Assembly (NCBI GenBank): GCA_903934295.1
Contig: CAIZNI010000056.1
Location: forward strand, 242,578-306,577
Source: an uncultured beta proteobacterium
GTDB taxonomy: Bacteria; Pseudomonadota; Gammaproteobacteria; Burkholderiales; Burkholderiaceae_E
Direction: 5' to 3'
DNA: 64,000 nt
Of this stretch, positions 8,521-17,467 are shown piece after piece; within the stretch, counting starts at the first letter, position 1, and every line of letters starts with the position of its first letter. Under the pieces are notes generated by a model. The model made no database searches. It was not told the origin of the DNA and worked only from the letters and a program-made list of their open reading frames with translations. The translations under genes were made by a program, and so were the position numbers.

Positions 8521-9342
8521 TCAGTCGAGCAGGTCGGGCTGTTCTTTGAGGATCCGGGCGAACAGCGGCTGGAACTGGAACCAGCCGGCGTTCGGGGTGC
8601 CGACCAGGCTGTAGGCCTGTTCGGCCGCCTCCGGGCGGATCAGCCGCGGGCCCACGCCGGTGCGCGCGCTGGCGGCTTCGGCGTGGATCTGGACCTGGCA
8701 CGAGCGTTCCATCGTGATGTACCACCACACCGCTTCATCGACCGTCTGGCCGACAGTGAGCAGGCCGTGGTTCTGCAGGATGGTGGCCTTGCAGCTGCCC
8801 AGCGCCTTGGCCACCCGCTCGCCCTCTGCGAGGTCGACGACGACGCCGCCGAAGTCCTCGTACACCGTGTGGTCCTGGTAGAACGCGCAGGCGTCCTGGG
8901 TGATCGGATCCAGCGGGCGCCCGAGCGCGGCCCAGGTGCGCCCCCAGGTCGAATGCGAATGGGCGGCGGCGACCGAGTCGGGCCGCGCCTTGTGGACGTT
9001 GGAGTGGATCGCGAAGGCCGCGCGGTTGACCGGGTGACGGCCTTCGACGACCTCGCCGTGGTGGTCGCAGCGGATCAGGTTCGAGACGTTGACCTGGCTG
9101 AAGTGGACGCCGAACGGGTTGACCCAGAAGGTGTCGGGAAACTCGGGGTCGCGGGCGGTGATGTGGCCGGCCACGCCTTCGTCGAAGCCGAGCTTGGAGA
9201 AGAGCCGGAACGACGCCGCCAGCCGTTGCTTGCGGTGCAGCCGCTCCTGCTCGACGGTCTCGAAGACCGGCGGCTGGATCAGGTTCTGGGTGTCGGGGGC
9301 GGCGCGGGCGTAGTCGAGGGCGGCGCGGTCGGGTGCGTTCAT
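8521..9342 (-). CDS. Class II aldolase/adducin family protein
   Basis: Protein of 273 residues with the class II aldolase fold (fuculose-phosphate aldolase, adducin head). The zinc-binding histidines are visible in AAAHSHSTWGRTWA and in ILQNHGLLTVG. The N-terminal part is FSKLGFDEGVAGHITARDPE. Members cleave sugar phosphates or decarboxylate; many in this subgroup have no known reaction. The ATG at 9340-9342 gives the usual family N-terminus. It diverges across 180 bases from a flavoprotein monooxygenase, and this pairing suggests a shared catabolic route (inference). Confidence 0.85.
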   Translation of the reverse strand: MNAPDRAALDYARAAPDTQNLIQPPVFETVEQERLHRKQRLAASFRLFSKLGFDEGVAGHITARDPEFPDTFWVNPFGVHFSQVNVSNLIRCDHHGEVVEGRHPVNRAAFAIHSNVHKARPDSVAAAHSHSTWGRTWAALGRPLDPITQDACAFYQDHTVYEDFGGVVVDLAEGERVAKALGSCKATILQNHGLLTVGQTVDEAVWWYITMERSCQVQIHAEAASARTGVGPRLIRPEAAEQAYSLVGTPNAGWFQFQPLFARILKEQPDLLD

Positions 9343-9522
9343 GGCGGGGATCCCGGGCGAAGTGAAAACGGCAGGATGCGCCGCGCCGCGCGTGTCGGCA
9401 AGCAGCCGGCTCGCACGCGGTGCAGAACCCGGAACCCGGAGGGCCGTCGGCTGACCGAATATTGCTATCGTCGGCGCTTGCGCGCGGCCGTCCGGCCGCC
9501 AGCCCCGCACAGGAGAAAACCC

Positions 9523-11319
9523 ATGGATTCCACCGCCGCCACCGAACAGGCCCAGGCGTGGCTGGCCCGCTTCGAACCGGCGCTGGCCGCCGGCGATGTC
9601 GCGGCGGTGGTCGCGCTCTTCGGCGATGAATGCTTCTGGCGCGACCTGGTCGCCTTCACCTGGAACATCCGCACGCTCGACGGGCGCGACGAGATCGCGG
9701 CGATGCTGAGCTCGGTCCTGGCCGGCGTGCGACCGGCGGGCTGGCGACTCGAAGGGCCGGCCTCCGACAAGGACGGGGTGGTGGAAGCCTGGCTGGTCTT
9801 CGAGACCGCAGTCGGGCGCGGGCGCGGCCACCTGCGCCTGAAGGACGGTCTGGGCTGGACCCTGCTCACCACGCTGGCCGAGTTGCGCGGGCACGAGGAA
9901 AAGCACGGCCAGACCCGCCCGCGCGGCGTCGAGCATGGCGTGCACCCGGGGCGGCGCAGCTGGCTCGAGGAGCGCGAGGCGCATGCCGCCGGATTCGGCC
10001 GCACCGAGCAGCCCTGGTGCCTGATCGTGGGCGGCGGGCAGGGCGGGATCGGGCTGGCGGCGCGCCTGAAGCGCCTGGACGTGCCGGCCCTGGTGATCGA
10101 CCGCATGCCGCGCGCCGGCGACGCCTGGCGGGCCCGCTACAAGTCGCTTTGCCTGCATGACCCGGTCTGGTATGACCACCTGCCCTATCTGCCGTTTCCC
10201 GATCACTGGCCGGTGTTCACGCCCAAGGACAAGATGGGCGACTGGCTCGAGATGTACACCCGCATCATGGAGCTCGACTACTGGAGCGGCACCGAGTGCG
10301 AGGGTGCGACCTACGACGAGCAGGCCGGGCACTGGACCGTCCAGGTGGTGCGCGACGGCGAGCCGATCACCCTGCGCCCGACCCAGCTGGTGCTGGCCAC
10401 CGGGCTGTCGGGGATGCCGCAGGTGCCCGAGTTTCCGGGCGCCGACCGCTTCGCCGGCGAGCAGATGCACTCCAGCGCCTATCGCAGCGGCGAGGCCTGG
10501 CGCGACCGCCACTGCGTGGTGGTGGGCTCGAACAACTCGGCCCACGACATCTGCGCCGACCTGTGGGAGAACGGGGCGCGGGTCACGATGCTGCAGCGCT
10601 CCTCGACGCTGGTCGCCCGCTCCGAGACGCTGATGACGGTCGGCTGGTCGAAGCTGTTTTCCGAATCGGCGCTGCAGGCCGGCATCACCACCGAGCGCGC
10701 CGACCTGACGCTGGCTTCGGTGCCCTACCGGCTGATGACGCGGCTGCAGAAGCCGGTCTACGAACACATCGCGCAGCGCGACGCCGAGTTCTATGAACGC
10801 CTGAGCAAGGCCGGCTTCCTGCTCGACTTCGGCGAGGACGGCACCGGGCTGTCGCTGAAGTACCTGCGCCGCGGCTCGGGCTACTACATCGACGTCGGCG
10901 CCTCCGAACTGATCGCCAACGGCAGCGTCGCGCTGCGCAGTCCGGTCGGCGTCGAGTCGATCGGCGAGCGCTCGGTACGCCTGTCCGATGGCAGTGAACT
11001 GCCCGCCGACCTGATCGTCTACGCCACCGGCTATGGCCCGATGAGCGAGTGGGCAGCGCGGCTCATTTCGCCGGCGGTGGCCGAGCGGGTGGGGCTGTGC
11101 TGGGGTCTGGGGTCAGACACCGCCCGCGATCCCGGCCCCTGGGAGGGGGAACTGCGCAACCTGTGGAAGCCCACCGCCCAGCCCGGGCTGTGGTTCCACG
11201 GCGGCAACCTTCAGCAGTCACGCAGCTATTCGCTGTATCTGGCGCTGCAGCTCAAGGCCCGGCTGGTCGGGATGCCGACGCCGGTCTACGGCATGCCGCC
11301 GGTGCACCACGCCGGCTAA
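9523..11319 (+). CDS. Flavoprotein monooxygenase with N-terminal NTF2-like domain
   Basis: Fusion protein of 598 residues. Residues about 1-130 form an NTF2/SnoaL-like cone (AWLARFEPALAAGDVAAVVALF, then FWRDLVAFTWNIRT). The rest is an FAD/NADPH monooxygenase of the YUCCA/FMO type: FAD motif VGGGQGGIG near 169-177, YKSLCLHDPVWYDHLPY, and the NADPH motif VVVGSNNSAHDICADLW. Such fusions oxidise small organic substrates; the exact one is not known. The ATG at 9523 is preceded by AGGAG, and the upstream frame extension is antisense to the aldolase gene and is discarded. Confidence 0.87.
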   Translation: MDSTAATEQAQAWLARFEPALAAGDVAAVVALFGDECFWRDLVAFTWNIRTLDGRDEIAAMLSSVLAGVRPAGWRLEGPASDKDGVVEAWLVFETAVGRGRGHLRLKDGLGWTLLTTLAELRGHEEKHGQTRPRGVEHGVHPGRRSWLEEREAHAAGFGRTEQPWCLIVGGGQGGIGLAARLKRLDVPALVIDRMPRAGDAWRARYKSLCLHDPVWYDHLPYLPFPDHWPVFTPKDKMGDWLEMYTRIMELDYWSGTECEGATYDEQAGHWTVQVVRDGEPITLRPTQLVLATGLSGMPQVPEFPGADRFAGEQMHSSAYRSGEAWRDRHCVVVGSNNSAHDICADLWENGARVTMLQRSSTLVARSETLMTVGWSKLFSESALQAGITTERADLTLASVPYRLMTRLQKPVYEHIAQRDAEFYERLSKAGFLLDFGEDGTGLSLKYLRRGSGYYIDVGASELIANGSVALRSPVGVESIGERSVRLSDGSELPADLIVYATGYGPMSEWAARLISPAVAERVGLCWGLGSDTARDPGPWEGELRNLWKPTAQPGLWFHGGNLQQSRSYSLYLALQLKARLVGMPTPVYGMPPVHHAG

Positions 11320-11320
11320 C

Positions 11321-11415
11321 GGGCGCGCAGCCAGGTCAGCGCGCGTGCTGCCCGGTTGGCGCGCGTGCTGCCCGGTTGGCGCGCGCGTTGCCCGTTTAGC
11401 GCGCGCGTTGCCAGG
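11321..11415. repeat. 20-base tandem repeat overlapping the end of the MATE gene
   Basis: About five 20-base units lie head to tail. Two are identical (11341-11360 and 11361-11380, GCGCGTGCTGCCCGGTTGGC). The units at 11381 and 11401 are diverged, and 11321-11340 is a weak match. The unit at 11401 is the coding 3' end of the MATE gene, so the tract looks like duplication of a gene tail into the convergent gap. Confidence 0.75.
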
Positions 11416-12817
11416 AAGTCAGCCGGATGCTCAGCGCGGTCGACAGTCCGTAGATCACCATCGCGGTGGCGACCAGCGCGAAGTACTGCCAGGCCTGTGC
11501 CTCGTGGGCGACCAGCCAGGCGCCCGCGCCGGCCACCAGGACGAGCCGCAGGGTCGAGGCCAGCACCGGGCCCAGCACCTTGCCCGAGCCCTGCGAGGCG
11601 AAATAGAGCGTCAGGCCGAGCCCGAAGAACGGGAACGCGGGACCGGCCCAGCGCAGGTACTGGCGCGCGGTTTCCAGCACGCCGGCATCCTGGGTGAACA
11701 GGCCCGCCCACAGGTCGGGCGCCACCGCCACCACCGCGCCGACGATCGCCAGGTTGAAGGCCGACACCAGGCCGGCGGTCCAGGCGACCTTGCGCGCCCG
11801 TGCCACCTGGCCCGCGCCGATCGCCATGCCCACCATCGGCACCGCCGCCACGCCGATGCCGAAGGCGATCGGGATCAGCAGGAATTCCAGGCGCTGGCCG
11901 ATCCCGTAGCCGGCCAGCGGCAGCACGCCCAGGCGCGCGACCAGGCCGGTGAACACCAGCACCGCGAGCACCGACTGCACCGGCGACAGGCAGGCCAGGG
12001 CGCCGACCTTGAGGATGTCGGCAAACATCGGCCACTGCAGGCGCAGGTCGCGCAGGACCAGCCGCAGCCGGCCCTGGCCGGTGGCCAGATACCAGTACAG
12101 GAAGGCCACCGCGGTCGCGGTCGCCAGGATGTGGCCCCAGGCGACCCCGATCATGCCCAGTCGCGGCACGGGGCCAGCGCCCAGCCCGAGCAGTCCGCCC
12201 AGCACGATCTGCAGCGCCGAGGTCGCCAGGATCACCACCGAAGGCACGCGCATGTTGCCCGAGCCGCGCAGGATCGACGCCAGGCAGTTGCTCAGCCACA
12301 CCAGGATCGCGCCACAGAACAGCACGTTGGCATAGTCGATTGCCTGCGCCAGGACTTCCGCGCGGCCGCCCAGCAGGTGATAGAGCCAGGGCCCGGCCGC
12401 GATGATCAGCACGGTGTAGACGGCACCGGCCCCCGCGCCGATCACCGCCGCGTGCTGGGCCAGCGTGTTGGCGCGCGCAAGATCGCCGGCGCCCAGCGCG
12501 CGGCTGATCGCCGATGAGACACCGCCCCCCATCGCGCCGGCCGACATCATCCCGGTGAGCATCGCGAACGGAAACACCAGGGCCATCGCCGCCAGCGGTT
12601 CGGTGCCGAGCAGCCCGATGTACCAGGTCTCGGCGATGCCCACCAGCACGGCCATGGTCATCGACAGCACATTGGGCACGGCCAGGCGCAGCAGGGTCGG
12701 CAGGATCGGGCCAGTCAGCAGCGGGTTGGCGGCGGGCGGGGGCGCGGCGGGCGGCAGGGACGGCGCAACCGGCACGGTGGGGGCAGGAGAGGGCAAGGCG
12801 GCACCAGGTAATTGCAT
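11396..12817 (-). CDS. MATE family multidrug efflux transporter
   Basis: Inner-membrane cation-coupled exporter of 473 residues with about twelve hydrophobic segments in two homologous halves. The family start NPLLTGPILPTLLRLAVPNVLSM is preceded by a Pro/Ala-rich N-terminal tail of about 30 residues. Markers are GISETWY-like GIAETWYIGLLG and LRGSGNMRVPS. The ATG at 12815-12817 is preferred over a TTG two codons upstream. The start lies inside the palindromic operator shared with the divergent MarR gene, so MarR probably controls the pump. Its 3' end is duplicated in a 20-base tandem repeat. Confidence 0.9.
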   Translation of the reverse strand: MQLPGAALPSPAPTVPVAPSLPPAAPPPAANPLLTGPILPTLLRLAVPNVLSMTMAVLVGIAETWYIGLLGTEPLAAMALVFPFAMLTGMMSAGAMGGGVSSAISRALGAGDLARANTLAQHAAVIGAGAGAVYTVLIIAAGPWLYHLLGGRAEVLAQAIDYANVLFCGAILVWLSNCLASILRGSGNMRVPSVVILATSALQIVLGGLLGLGAGPVPRLGMIGVAWGHILATATAVAFLYWYLATGQGRLRLVLRDLRLQWPMFADILKVGALACLSPVQSVLAVLVFTGLVARLGVLPLAGYGIGQRLEFLLIPIAFGIGVAAVPMVGMAIGAGQVARARKVAWTAGLVSAFNLAIVGAVVAVAPDLWAGLFTQDAGVLETARQYLRWAGPAFPFFGLGLTLYFASQGSGKVLGPVLASTLRLVLVAGAGAWLVAHEAQAWQYFALVATAMVIYGLSTALSIRLTSWQRAR

Positions 12818-12839
12818 ATGCAATCATTGTAGCTACAAT
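12811..12839. promoter_or_regulatory. Twin 14-base palindromic operators with overlapping promoters (MarR site)
   Basis: ATTGCATATGCAAT (12811-12824) and ATTGTAGCTACAAT (12826-12839) are both perfect palindromes one base apart. TACAAT in the second could serve as -10 for marR, with TTGCAT in the first as -35 at 16 bases; the symmetry also gives a -10 towards the MATE gene. MarR binding here would block both promoters. Confidence 0.7.
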
Positions 12840-12845
12840 CGCCTG

Positions 12846-13325
12846 ATGGATGCCGACCCTCGCGATACCGATCCCCCGGATGCCAGCCCTCTTGTGCCGA
12901 TCCGCGGCTGCACGAACTTCAAGCTGCGCCAGCTGGTGCGCGCCGTCTCGCGCCTGTACGACGCCGAAATCGGCAAGGCGGGACTCAAGGGAACCCAGTA
13001 TTCGCTGCTGGCGCAGGTGGCCGGCATCGGACCGGTGCAGCCGATCGAACTGGCCCGCCGCCTGGGCATGGATGCCTCGACGCTGTCGCGCAACTTGCGC
13101 CCGCTGGTCGATCAGGGCTGGCTGGTCCAGCGCGCCGGCGCCGATGCCCGCTCGCGCCTGATCGAGATCACCGAGGCCGGGCAGGCCAAGCGCCGTCTGG
13201 CCCGCCACCACTGGAAGCTCGCGCAGGAAGCGCTCATCGGACGACTGGGCGCAGCGCAGGTGCAGGCGCTGCACGCCCTGATCGACGAGGGACTGGCCCG
13301 GCTGCCGTCCGCCGACGAGCATTGA
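12846..13325 (+). CDS. MarR family transcriptional regulator
   Basis: Winged-helix repressor of 159 residues. The DNA-binding helices are in LLAQVAGIGPVQPIELARRLGMDASTLSR (read as two parts, about residues 60-90), followed by the wing DARSRLIEITEAG. An N-terminal Asp/Pro-rich tail precedes the dimer helix FKLRQLVRAVSRLYD. The ATG at 12846 lies 7 bases after the second palindrome, so the transcript may be nearly leaderless. It diverges from a MATE exporter and most likely represses both that gene and itself until a small ligand binds. Confidence 0.88.
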   Translation: MDADPRDTDPPDASPLVPIRGCTNFKLRQLVRAVSRLYDAEIGKAGLKGTQYSLLAQVAGIGPVQPIELARRLGMDASTLSRNLRPLVDQGWLVQRAGADARSRLIEITEAGQAKRRLARHHWKLAQEALIGRLGAAQVQALHALIDEGLARLPSADEH

Positions 13326-13344
13326 GGAACGCCCGCAGGGCGCG

Positions 13345-13361
13345 CCCGTCTCCCGGACGGG
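13345..13361. terminator. Short hairpin between convergent marR and mltB
   Basis: CCCGTC and GACGGG pair around a 5-base loop, preceded by a smaller GCCC/GGGC hairpin at 13331-13341. It lies between two converging genes and could end transcription both ways. There is no T-run. Confidence 0.35.
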
Positions 13362-13365
13362 GAAC

Positions 13366-14448
13366 TCAGGGCTTGCGCGCGGCCTTCAGCGCGTCGGCCA
13401 GGTCGATCACCGCCATCGCATAGAAGCTCGAGCGGTTGTAGCGGGTGATCACATAGAAGTTCGACGCGCCCAGGAAATACACCGTCGGCGCATCGCCGTC
13501 GGGCAGGTCGATCAGCGCCAGCGGCAGGTCGGCGGCGATCGTGTCGGGACTGCCGACGCCGTACTCGAGCAGTTGGGCCAGCCGCCAGCGCGGTTCGATC
13601 CCGCCGTCGATCAGCGGCTGGACCGTGGCCCCCGGCTTGAGGTCGGCGCGGAAATGGGTCGTCTCGCCGCTGCGCCAGCCGTGCTCGGCCAGGAAGCGGG
13701 CGACGCTGCCGATCGCGTCGGCAGGGCTGGTTCGCAGATCGATCACCGAGTCGCCGTCGAAGTCGACCGCGAACCGCCGGATGCTGCCGGGCATGAATTG
13801 CGGGATCCCGATCGCGCCGGCAAAGGAGCCGCGCAGCGTCAGCGGGTCGATCCGGTTGTCCCGGGTGTGGAGCAGGTAGTCGGCGAGTTCGTCGCGGAAA
13901 TAGTCGGCGCGCCGCGGATAGTCGAAGGCCAGCGTGCTGAGCGCGTCGATCACCCGGAACTCGCCCATCACCCGGCCATAGATGGTCTCGACCCCGATGA
14001 TCGCGACGATGATCTCTGGCGGCACGCCGTACTGGGCGCTGGCGCGCGCGATGGTGGCCTGGTGCTCGCCCCAGAACCGCCCGCCTTCGCGAATCCGCAG
14101 CGGATCGAGGAAGCGGCTGCGATAGGTCGACCAGGACCGCTTGAAGCCCGGCGGCGCCGGTGCGATCAGTCGCAGCACGTCGGGCCGGGTGCGCACCTGG
14201 CTGAACAGCTCGCGCAGCGCGGCCTCCTCGAACAGGTGCCGCTCGGCCATGCCGCGCATGAATTCGCGAACCGCCGGGCGCTCGGCGATGCCCTCGGGCG
14301 AGGCGGTGGCGGTCGTGGCTGCGGCAGCGCTCGCCGCCGCGGCAGGCCGGGCGGCGGTCTTGCGGACGGTCTTGGCCGACAGGCTGGCCGACAGGCTCAG
14401 GCAGACGAGCAGGGCGAGGGTGCGGGAAAGGCGGATCGGCGAGGTCAT
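13366..14448 (-). CDS. mltB: Membrane-bound or periplasmic lytic murein transglycosylase B
   Basis: Peptidoglycan-cleaving enzyme of 360 residues, family 3 (MltB). A hydrophobic segment at residues 9-25 ends in SLSAKT, a probable type I signal peptide; no convincing lipobox is seen. An Ala-rich linker (30-50) follows. The catalytic Glu is Glu154 in IIGVETIYGRVMG. FAGAIGIPQFMPGSIR and DFDGDSVIDL are further family signatures. It is the last gene of a four-gene minus-strand operon with moxR, a DUF58 protein and a transglutaminase, with an 8-base gap to the latter. Confidence 0.92.
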   Translation of the reverse strand: MTSPIRLSRTLALLVCLSLSASLSAKTVRKTAARPAAAASAAAATTATASPEGIAERPAVREFMRGMAERHLFEEAALRELFSQVRTRPDVLRLIAPAPPGFKRSWSTYRSRFLDPLRIREGGRFWGEHQATIARASAQYGVPPEIIVAIIGVETIYGRVMGEFRVIDALSTLAFDYPRRADYFRDELADYLLHTRDNRIDPLTLRGSFAGAIGIPQFMPGSIRRFAVDFDGDSVIDLRTSPADAIGSVARFLAEHGWRSGETTHFRADLKPGATVQPLIDGGIEPRWRLAQLLEYGVGSPDTIAADLPLALIDLPDGDAPTVYFLGASNFYVITRYNRSSFYAMAVIDLADALKAARKP

Positions 14449-14456
14449 TCGGGTGG

Positions 14457-16496
14457 TCAGGGTTTGAAGGCGGTGACGAGAGCCCTCAAGTCTGCCACGT
14501 CGCCGGCCGCCGGCGGCGCGCCGAAGCGAAGCCGGTTGTACAGATCGACGATCCCGCGGGCGCTGTCGATCCCCTCGGGCGCCAGCACGGGTTCGGCGCG
14601 GGCCAGCAACTGCAGCGCCGTCTCGTGCGATTCGCGCGCCACCCCGGCTTCGGCCAGCCGGCGGCAGAACTCCAGGTACCAGCGCTGCACCGGGTCGCGC
14701 GGGTGCCGTGGACGCAGGGTGATCAGCGCGGCCGCACCGATCAGCAGCGCGAGCCCGGCCGCCATCGCGCCCACCAGCGATTGCCAGTCGTCCAGTTGCA
14801 GGCCCAGCGAGGCCAGGAGCCGCTTCTGGCGGGTCTGGTCGTAGGACAGGAACCACTGGTTCCAGGCGTTGGACAGCGCATCGAGATTGAATCGCAGGTG
14901 CGACACCAGCGCCGGGTCGGCGTTGTCGGCGCGGGCGCGCACCGCGCGGCTGCCCCGCTCGATGCGCTGCGGCGCGATCGCCGAGGTCGGGTCGACCCGG
15001 ACCCAGCCGCGCCCGGCCAGCCAGACCTCCGCCCAGGCATGGGCATCGGCCTGGCGAACCAGCCAGAAGTCATCGACCGGGTTGAGCTCGCCGCCCTGGT
15101 AGCCGGTCACGACGCGGGCGGGGATGTCGAGCGCGCGCATCAGCACGGTGAAGGCGCTCGCATAGTGCTCGCAGAATCCGGCCCGGGTGTCGAACAGGAA
15201 TTCGTCGGCACTGTGGCGGCCCAGCAGCGGCGGGCTCATCGTGTAGCGGAAGGGGGCCTGCGCGAACAGGTCGAGCGCGCGCTGGACCAGCCGCGCATTG
15301 TCGGCCTCCTGGTTGCGCCAGATGCCCGCCAGCGCCAGCGTGCGCGGATTGAATCCGGGCGGCAGGTCGAGCCAGTTCTGCAGCGTGAGCGAGGTCTCGT
15401 TCAGGCCGAACCGGTAGTCCAGTCGCGATTCGACGCGGTAGCGGGTGCGCTCCTGGATCCGGTCGCGCGCGATCAGCTGCAGGTCCGGGCGCAGCAGCGG
15501 TGTCCCCGAGGCCAGCTGGTCGGCGGACACCGGCGCGTCCAGGGCGAACAGCCAGGTCCGCTGGTGCGGTTCGAGCGTGATCTGGTAGCCCAGCGGCGTG
15601 CCGGGCGCGACCTGCACGTTGGGCATCGGCAGCGGCGCGATCGGGTCCTGCAGCGGCCGCCATGCCTGGCCGTCGAAACTGCCGAACACCGGCCCGCGCC
15701 AGTACAGATCGCGCCCGGGCGGCGCCGGGCGATCGAAGCGGACCCGGAACGCGATCTCATCGGAGTTCGTGAGCGCGGCAATGCCGCCCGGCTTCATCGA
15801 TTCGGACAGCCCGGTGCGCGCGCTCGGCAGGTCGTCCAGCGCGCCCCACAGCGGCCCCTGAATGCGCGGAAACAGCACGAAGAAGAGCGCCGCGATCGGC
15901 AGCGCCTGCAGCAGCAGCGAACCGGCGCTGCGAAAGCGCCGCCCGATCGGCAGTTCGCGCTGGCCGAACTGCATGGTGAGCATGGTGGTGACCAGTGCCA
16001 GCACCGCGATCAGCGCCATCACCGCCACCAGCAGCGACTGGGAATGGAAGAAGGCGGTGGTGAGCAGGAACAGGCACAGGAAGATCACCACGAAGAGGTC
16101 GCGGCGCGCGCGCATCTCCATCAGTTTCAGACCCAGGAACAGCACCAGCAGCGCGACCCCCGGTTCGCGCCCGAGCAGGGTGCGGTATTCGGCATACACC
16201 GCGGCGGTGCAGGCGATCGCCGCCACCCAGCGCACCGAGTCGCGCGGCAGCCAGCGGCCCGAGATGACCAGGCCGAAGCGCCACAGGAACAGCGTCGAGA
16301 AGCTCAGGGTCGTCCACCAGGGCAGGTGACCGGCGTGCGGCAGCACCGCCAGCACGATCGCGCCCATCAGAAACAGGGTGTCGCGCCGGTCGCGTTCCCA
16401 CTGCTCGCCCAGCTGGCCGCCCAGCGCGCGCAGCGAATGGCGCAGCGCTGCAGTCGGGCGCGCCGTCGGGGTGGGACGGGGGGTGGACGCTGGCAT
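14457..16496 (-). CDS. Membrane-anchored transglutaminase-like protein (TgpA/DUF3488 type)
   Basis: Protein of 679 residues. Residues about 40-215 contain six or so membrane segments (DUF3488). A periplasmic transglutaminase-core domain follows, with the triad Cys442 (AGFCEHYASAF), His487 (DAHAWAEVW) and Asp502 (VRVDPTSA). A last membrane segment near 575-595 leads into a C-terminal DUF4129-like tail (RWYLEFCRRLAEAGV). In Pseudomonas the relative TgpA is essential; its peptide substrate is not settled. It is encoded between a DUF58 protein and mltB, so the operon probably acts on the cell envelope. Confidence 0.9.
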   Translation of the reverse strand: MPASTPRPTPTARPTAALRHSLRALGGQLGEQWERDRRDTLFLMGAIVLAVLPHAGHLPWWTTLSFSTLFLWRFGLVISGRWLPRDSVRWVAAIACTAAVYAEYRTLLGREPGVALLVLFLGLKLMEMRARRDLFVVIFLCLFLLTTAFFHSQSLLVAVMALIAVLALVTTMLTMQFGQRELPIGRRFRSAGSLLLQALPIAALFFVLFPRIQGPLWGALDDLPSARTGLSESMKPGGIAALTNSDEIAFRVRFDRPAPPGRDLYWRGPVFGSFDGQAWRPLQDPIAPLPMPNVQVAPGTPLGYQITLEPHQRTWLFALDAPVSADQLASGTPLLRPDLQLIARDRIQERTRYRVESRLDYRFGLNETSLTLQNWLDLPPGFNPRTLALAGIWRNQEADNARLVQRALDLFAQAPFRYTMSPPLLGRHSADEFLFDTRAGFCEHYASAFTVLMRALDIPARVVTGYQGGELNPVDDFWLVRQADAHAWAEVWLAGRGWVRVDPTSAIAPQRIERGSRAVRARADNADPALVSHLRFNLDALSNAWNQWFLSYDQTRQKRLLASLGLQLDDWQSLVGAMAAGLALLIGAAALITLRPRHPRDPVQRWYLEFCRRLAEAGVARESHETALQLLARAEPVLAPEGIDSARGIVDLYNRLRFGAPPAAGDVADLRALVTAFKP

Positions 16497-16499
16497 GCG

Positions 16500-17456
16500 T
16501 CAGATCCGCGCCAGCGCGAGCGCTTCCAGGCAGCGGTCGCGGTGCGCGCCACCGCCGTCGACCGGCATCGCGAGCCCCGGCAGCCGCAGCGCCCAGCGCA
16601 GCCCGGCGGAATCGGCCTCGAGGACCCAGGCGGTCAGGCGCGACAGCCGCGACTCCCCGTCCATCGACGCCGGCATCGCCTGCCAGTCGAGCAGCAGTTC
16701 GCCACGGGCGGCGCCGTCGAACTGCTTGACCAGCAGGTCGTCCGACCCGGTGCGCGCCACCGCCTTCCAGGCCACGCGGCGCGGCGAATCACCCGGGGCG
16801 TAGGCCCGCAGCGAGGCCAGGTCTTCCTCGCCCGCGCCGCTGCCGTTGCCTTCGCTGGCCGCCAGGGTCGAGCCGGGCAGGGGCGCGCGCGGATGCTCGG
16901 GGTGCGGGTAGACCAGTACCTCACCGGCCGGCTGCCACCAGGCCCACGCCCGCCACAGCCCCAGCGGGTATTCGGTCGACAGGCGGATTCTCGGCAGTGG
17001 CATCAGTCCGCGGGTCGGCGCCGGCCAGACCACCCGCGCCGGCTGTTCGGCCAGCGCCAGGGTGTCGACCCATTCCGGCGCAGCCGCGCCCGGCACGCTG
17101 ATGCGGATCGCGAAGCGTTCGTTGCCGCGGCGCTCCTTGAGCGTCACCTGCAGCTCGGCCAGGGCGCCGGCGAACACCGGCTCGCTGCGCCCGGCGCGCA
17201 ATTCCAGGGCCGACAGGTTGCGAAAGGTGTGCAGCATCGAGACGATCGCGACCCCGGCCAGCAAAAAGGTGAGCAGGAAGCCCATCGACAGCGAGTAGTT
17301 GATCGAGGCAATCAGCATGCTGAGCAGCACCAGCGCGTAGAGCAGCCCGGCCCGACTGGGCAGGATGAAGACATTGCGCTGCGCGAGCACCAGCGAGGGG
17401 TGGTGCGGTCCGGCGCGCCCGGGCAGGCGCATCGCGATCCGCTCGATCCAGGACAC
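16500..17456 (-). CDS. DUF58 domain protein
   Basis: Protein of about 318 residues with two N-terminal membrane segments (LLYALVLLSMLIASINY, then FLLTFLLAGVAIVSML) and a DUF58 core with the signature LRAYAPGDSPRRVAWKAVART. DUF58 proteins partner MoxR ATPases, as here, and are thought to be von Willebrand-like chaperone partners. The start is uncertain: TTG 17471 overlaps the moxR stop, GTG 17456 and ATG 17432 are also in frame, and none has a good ribosome binding site. GTG 17456 is a compromise. Confidence 0.85.
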   Translation of the reverse strand: MSWIERIAMRLPGRAGPHHPSLVLAQRNVFILPSRAGLLYALVLLSMLIASINYSLSMGFLLTFLLAGVAIVSMLHTFRNLSALELRAGRSEPVFAGALAELQVTLKERRGNERFAIRISVPGAAAPEWVDTLALAEQPARVVWPAPTRGLMPLPRIRLSTEYPLGLWRAWAWWQPAGEVLVYPHPEHPRAPLPGSTLAASEGNGSGAGEEDLASLRAYAPGDSPRRVAWKAVARTGSDDLLVKQFDGAARGELLLDWQAMPASMDGESRLSRLTAWVLEADSAGLRWALRLPGLAMPVDGGGAHRDRCLEALALARI

Positions 17457-17467
17457 GGCGGCGCGGC

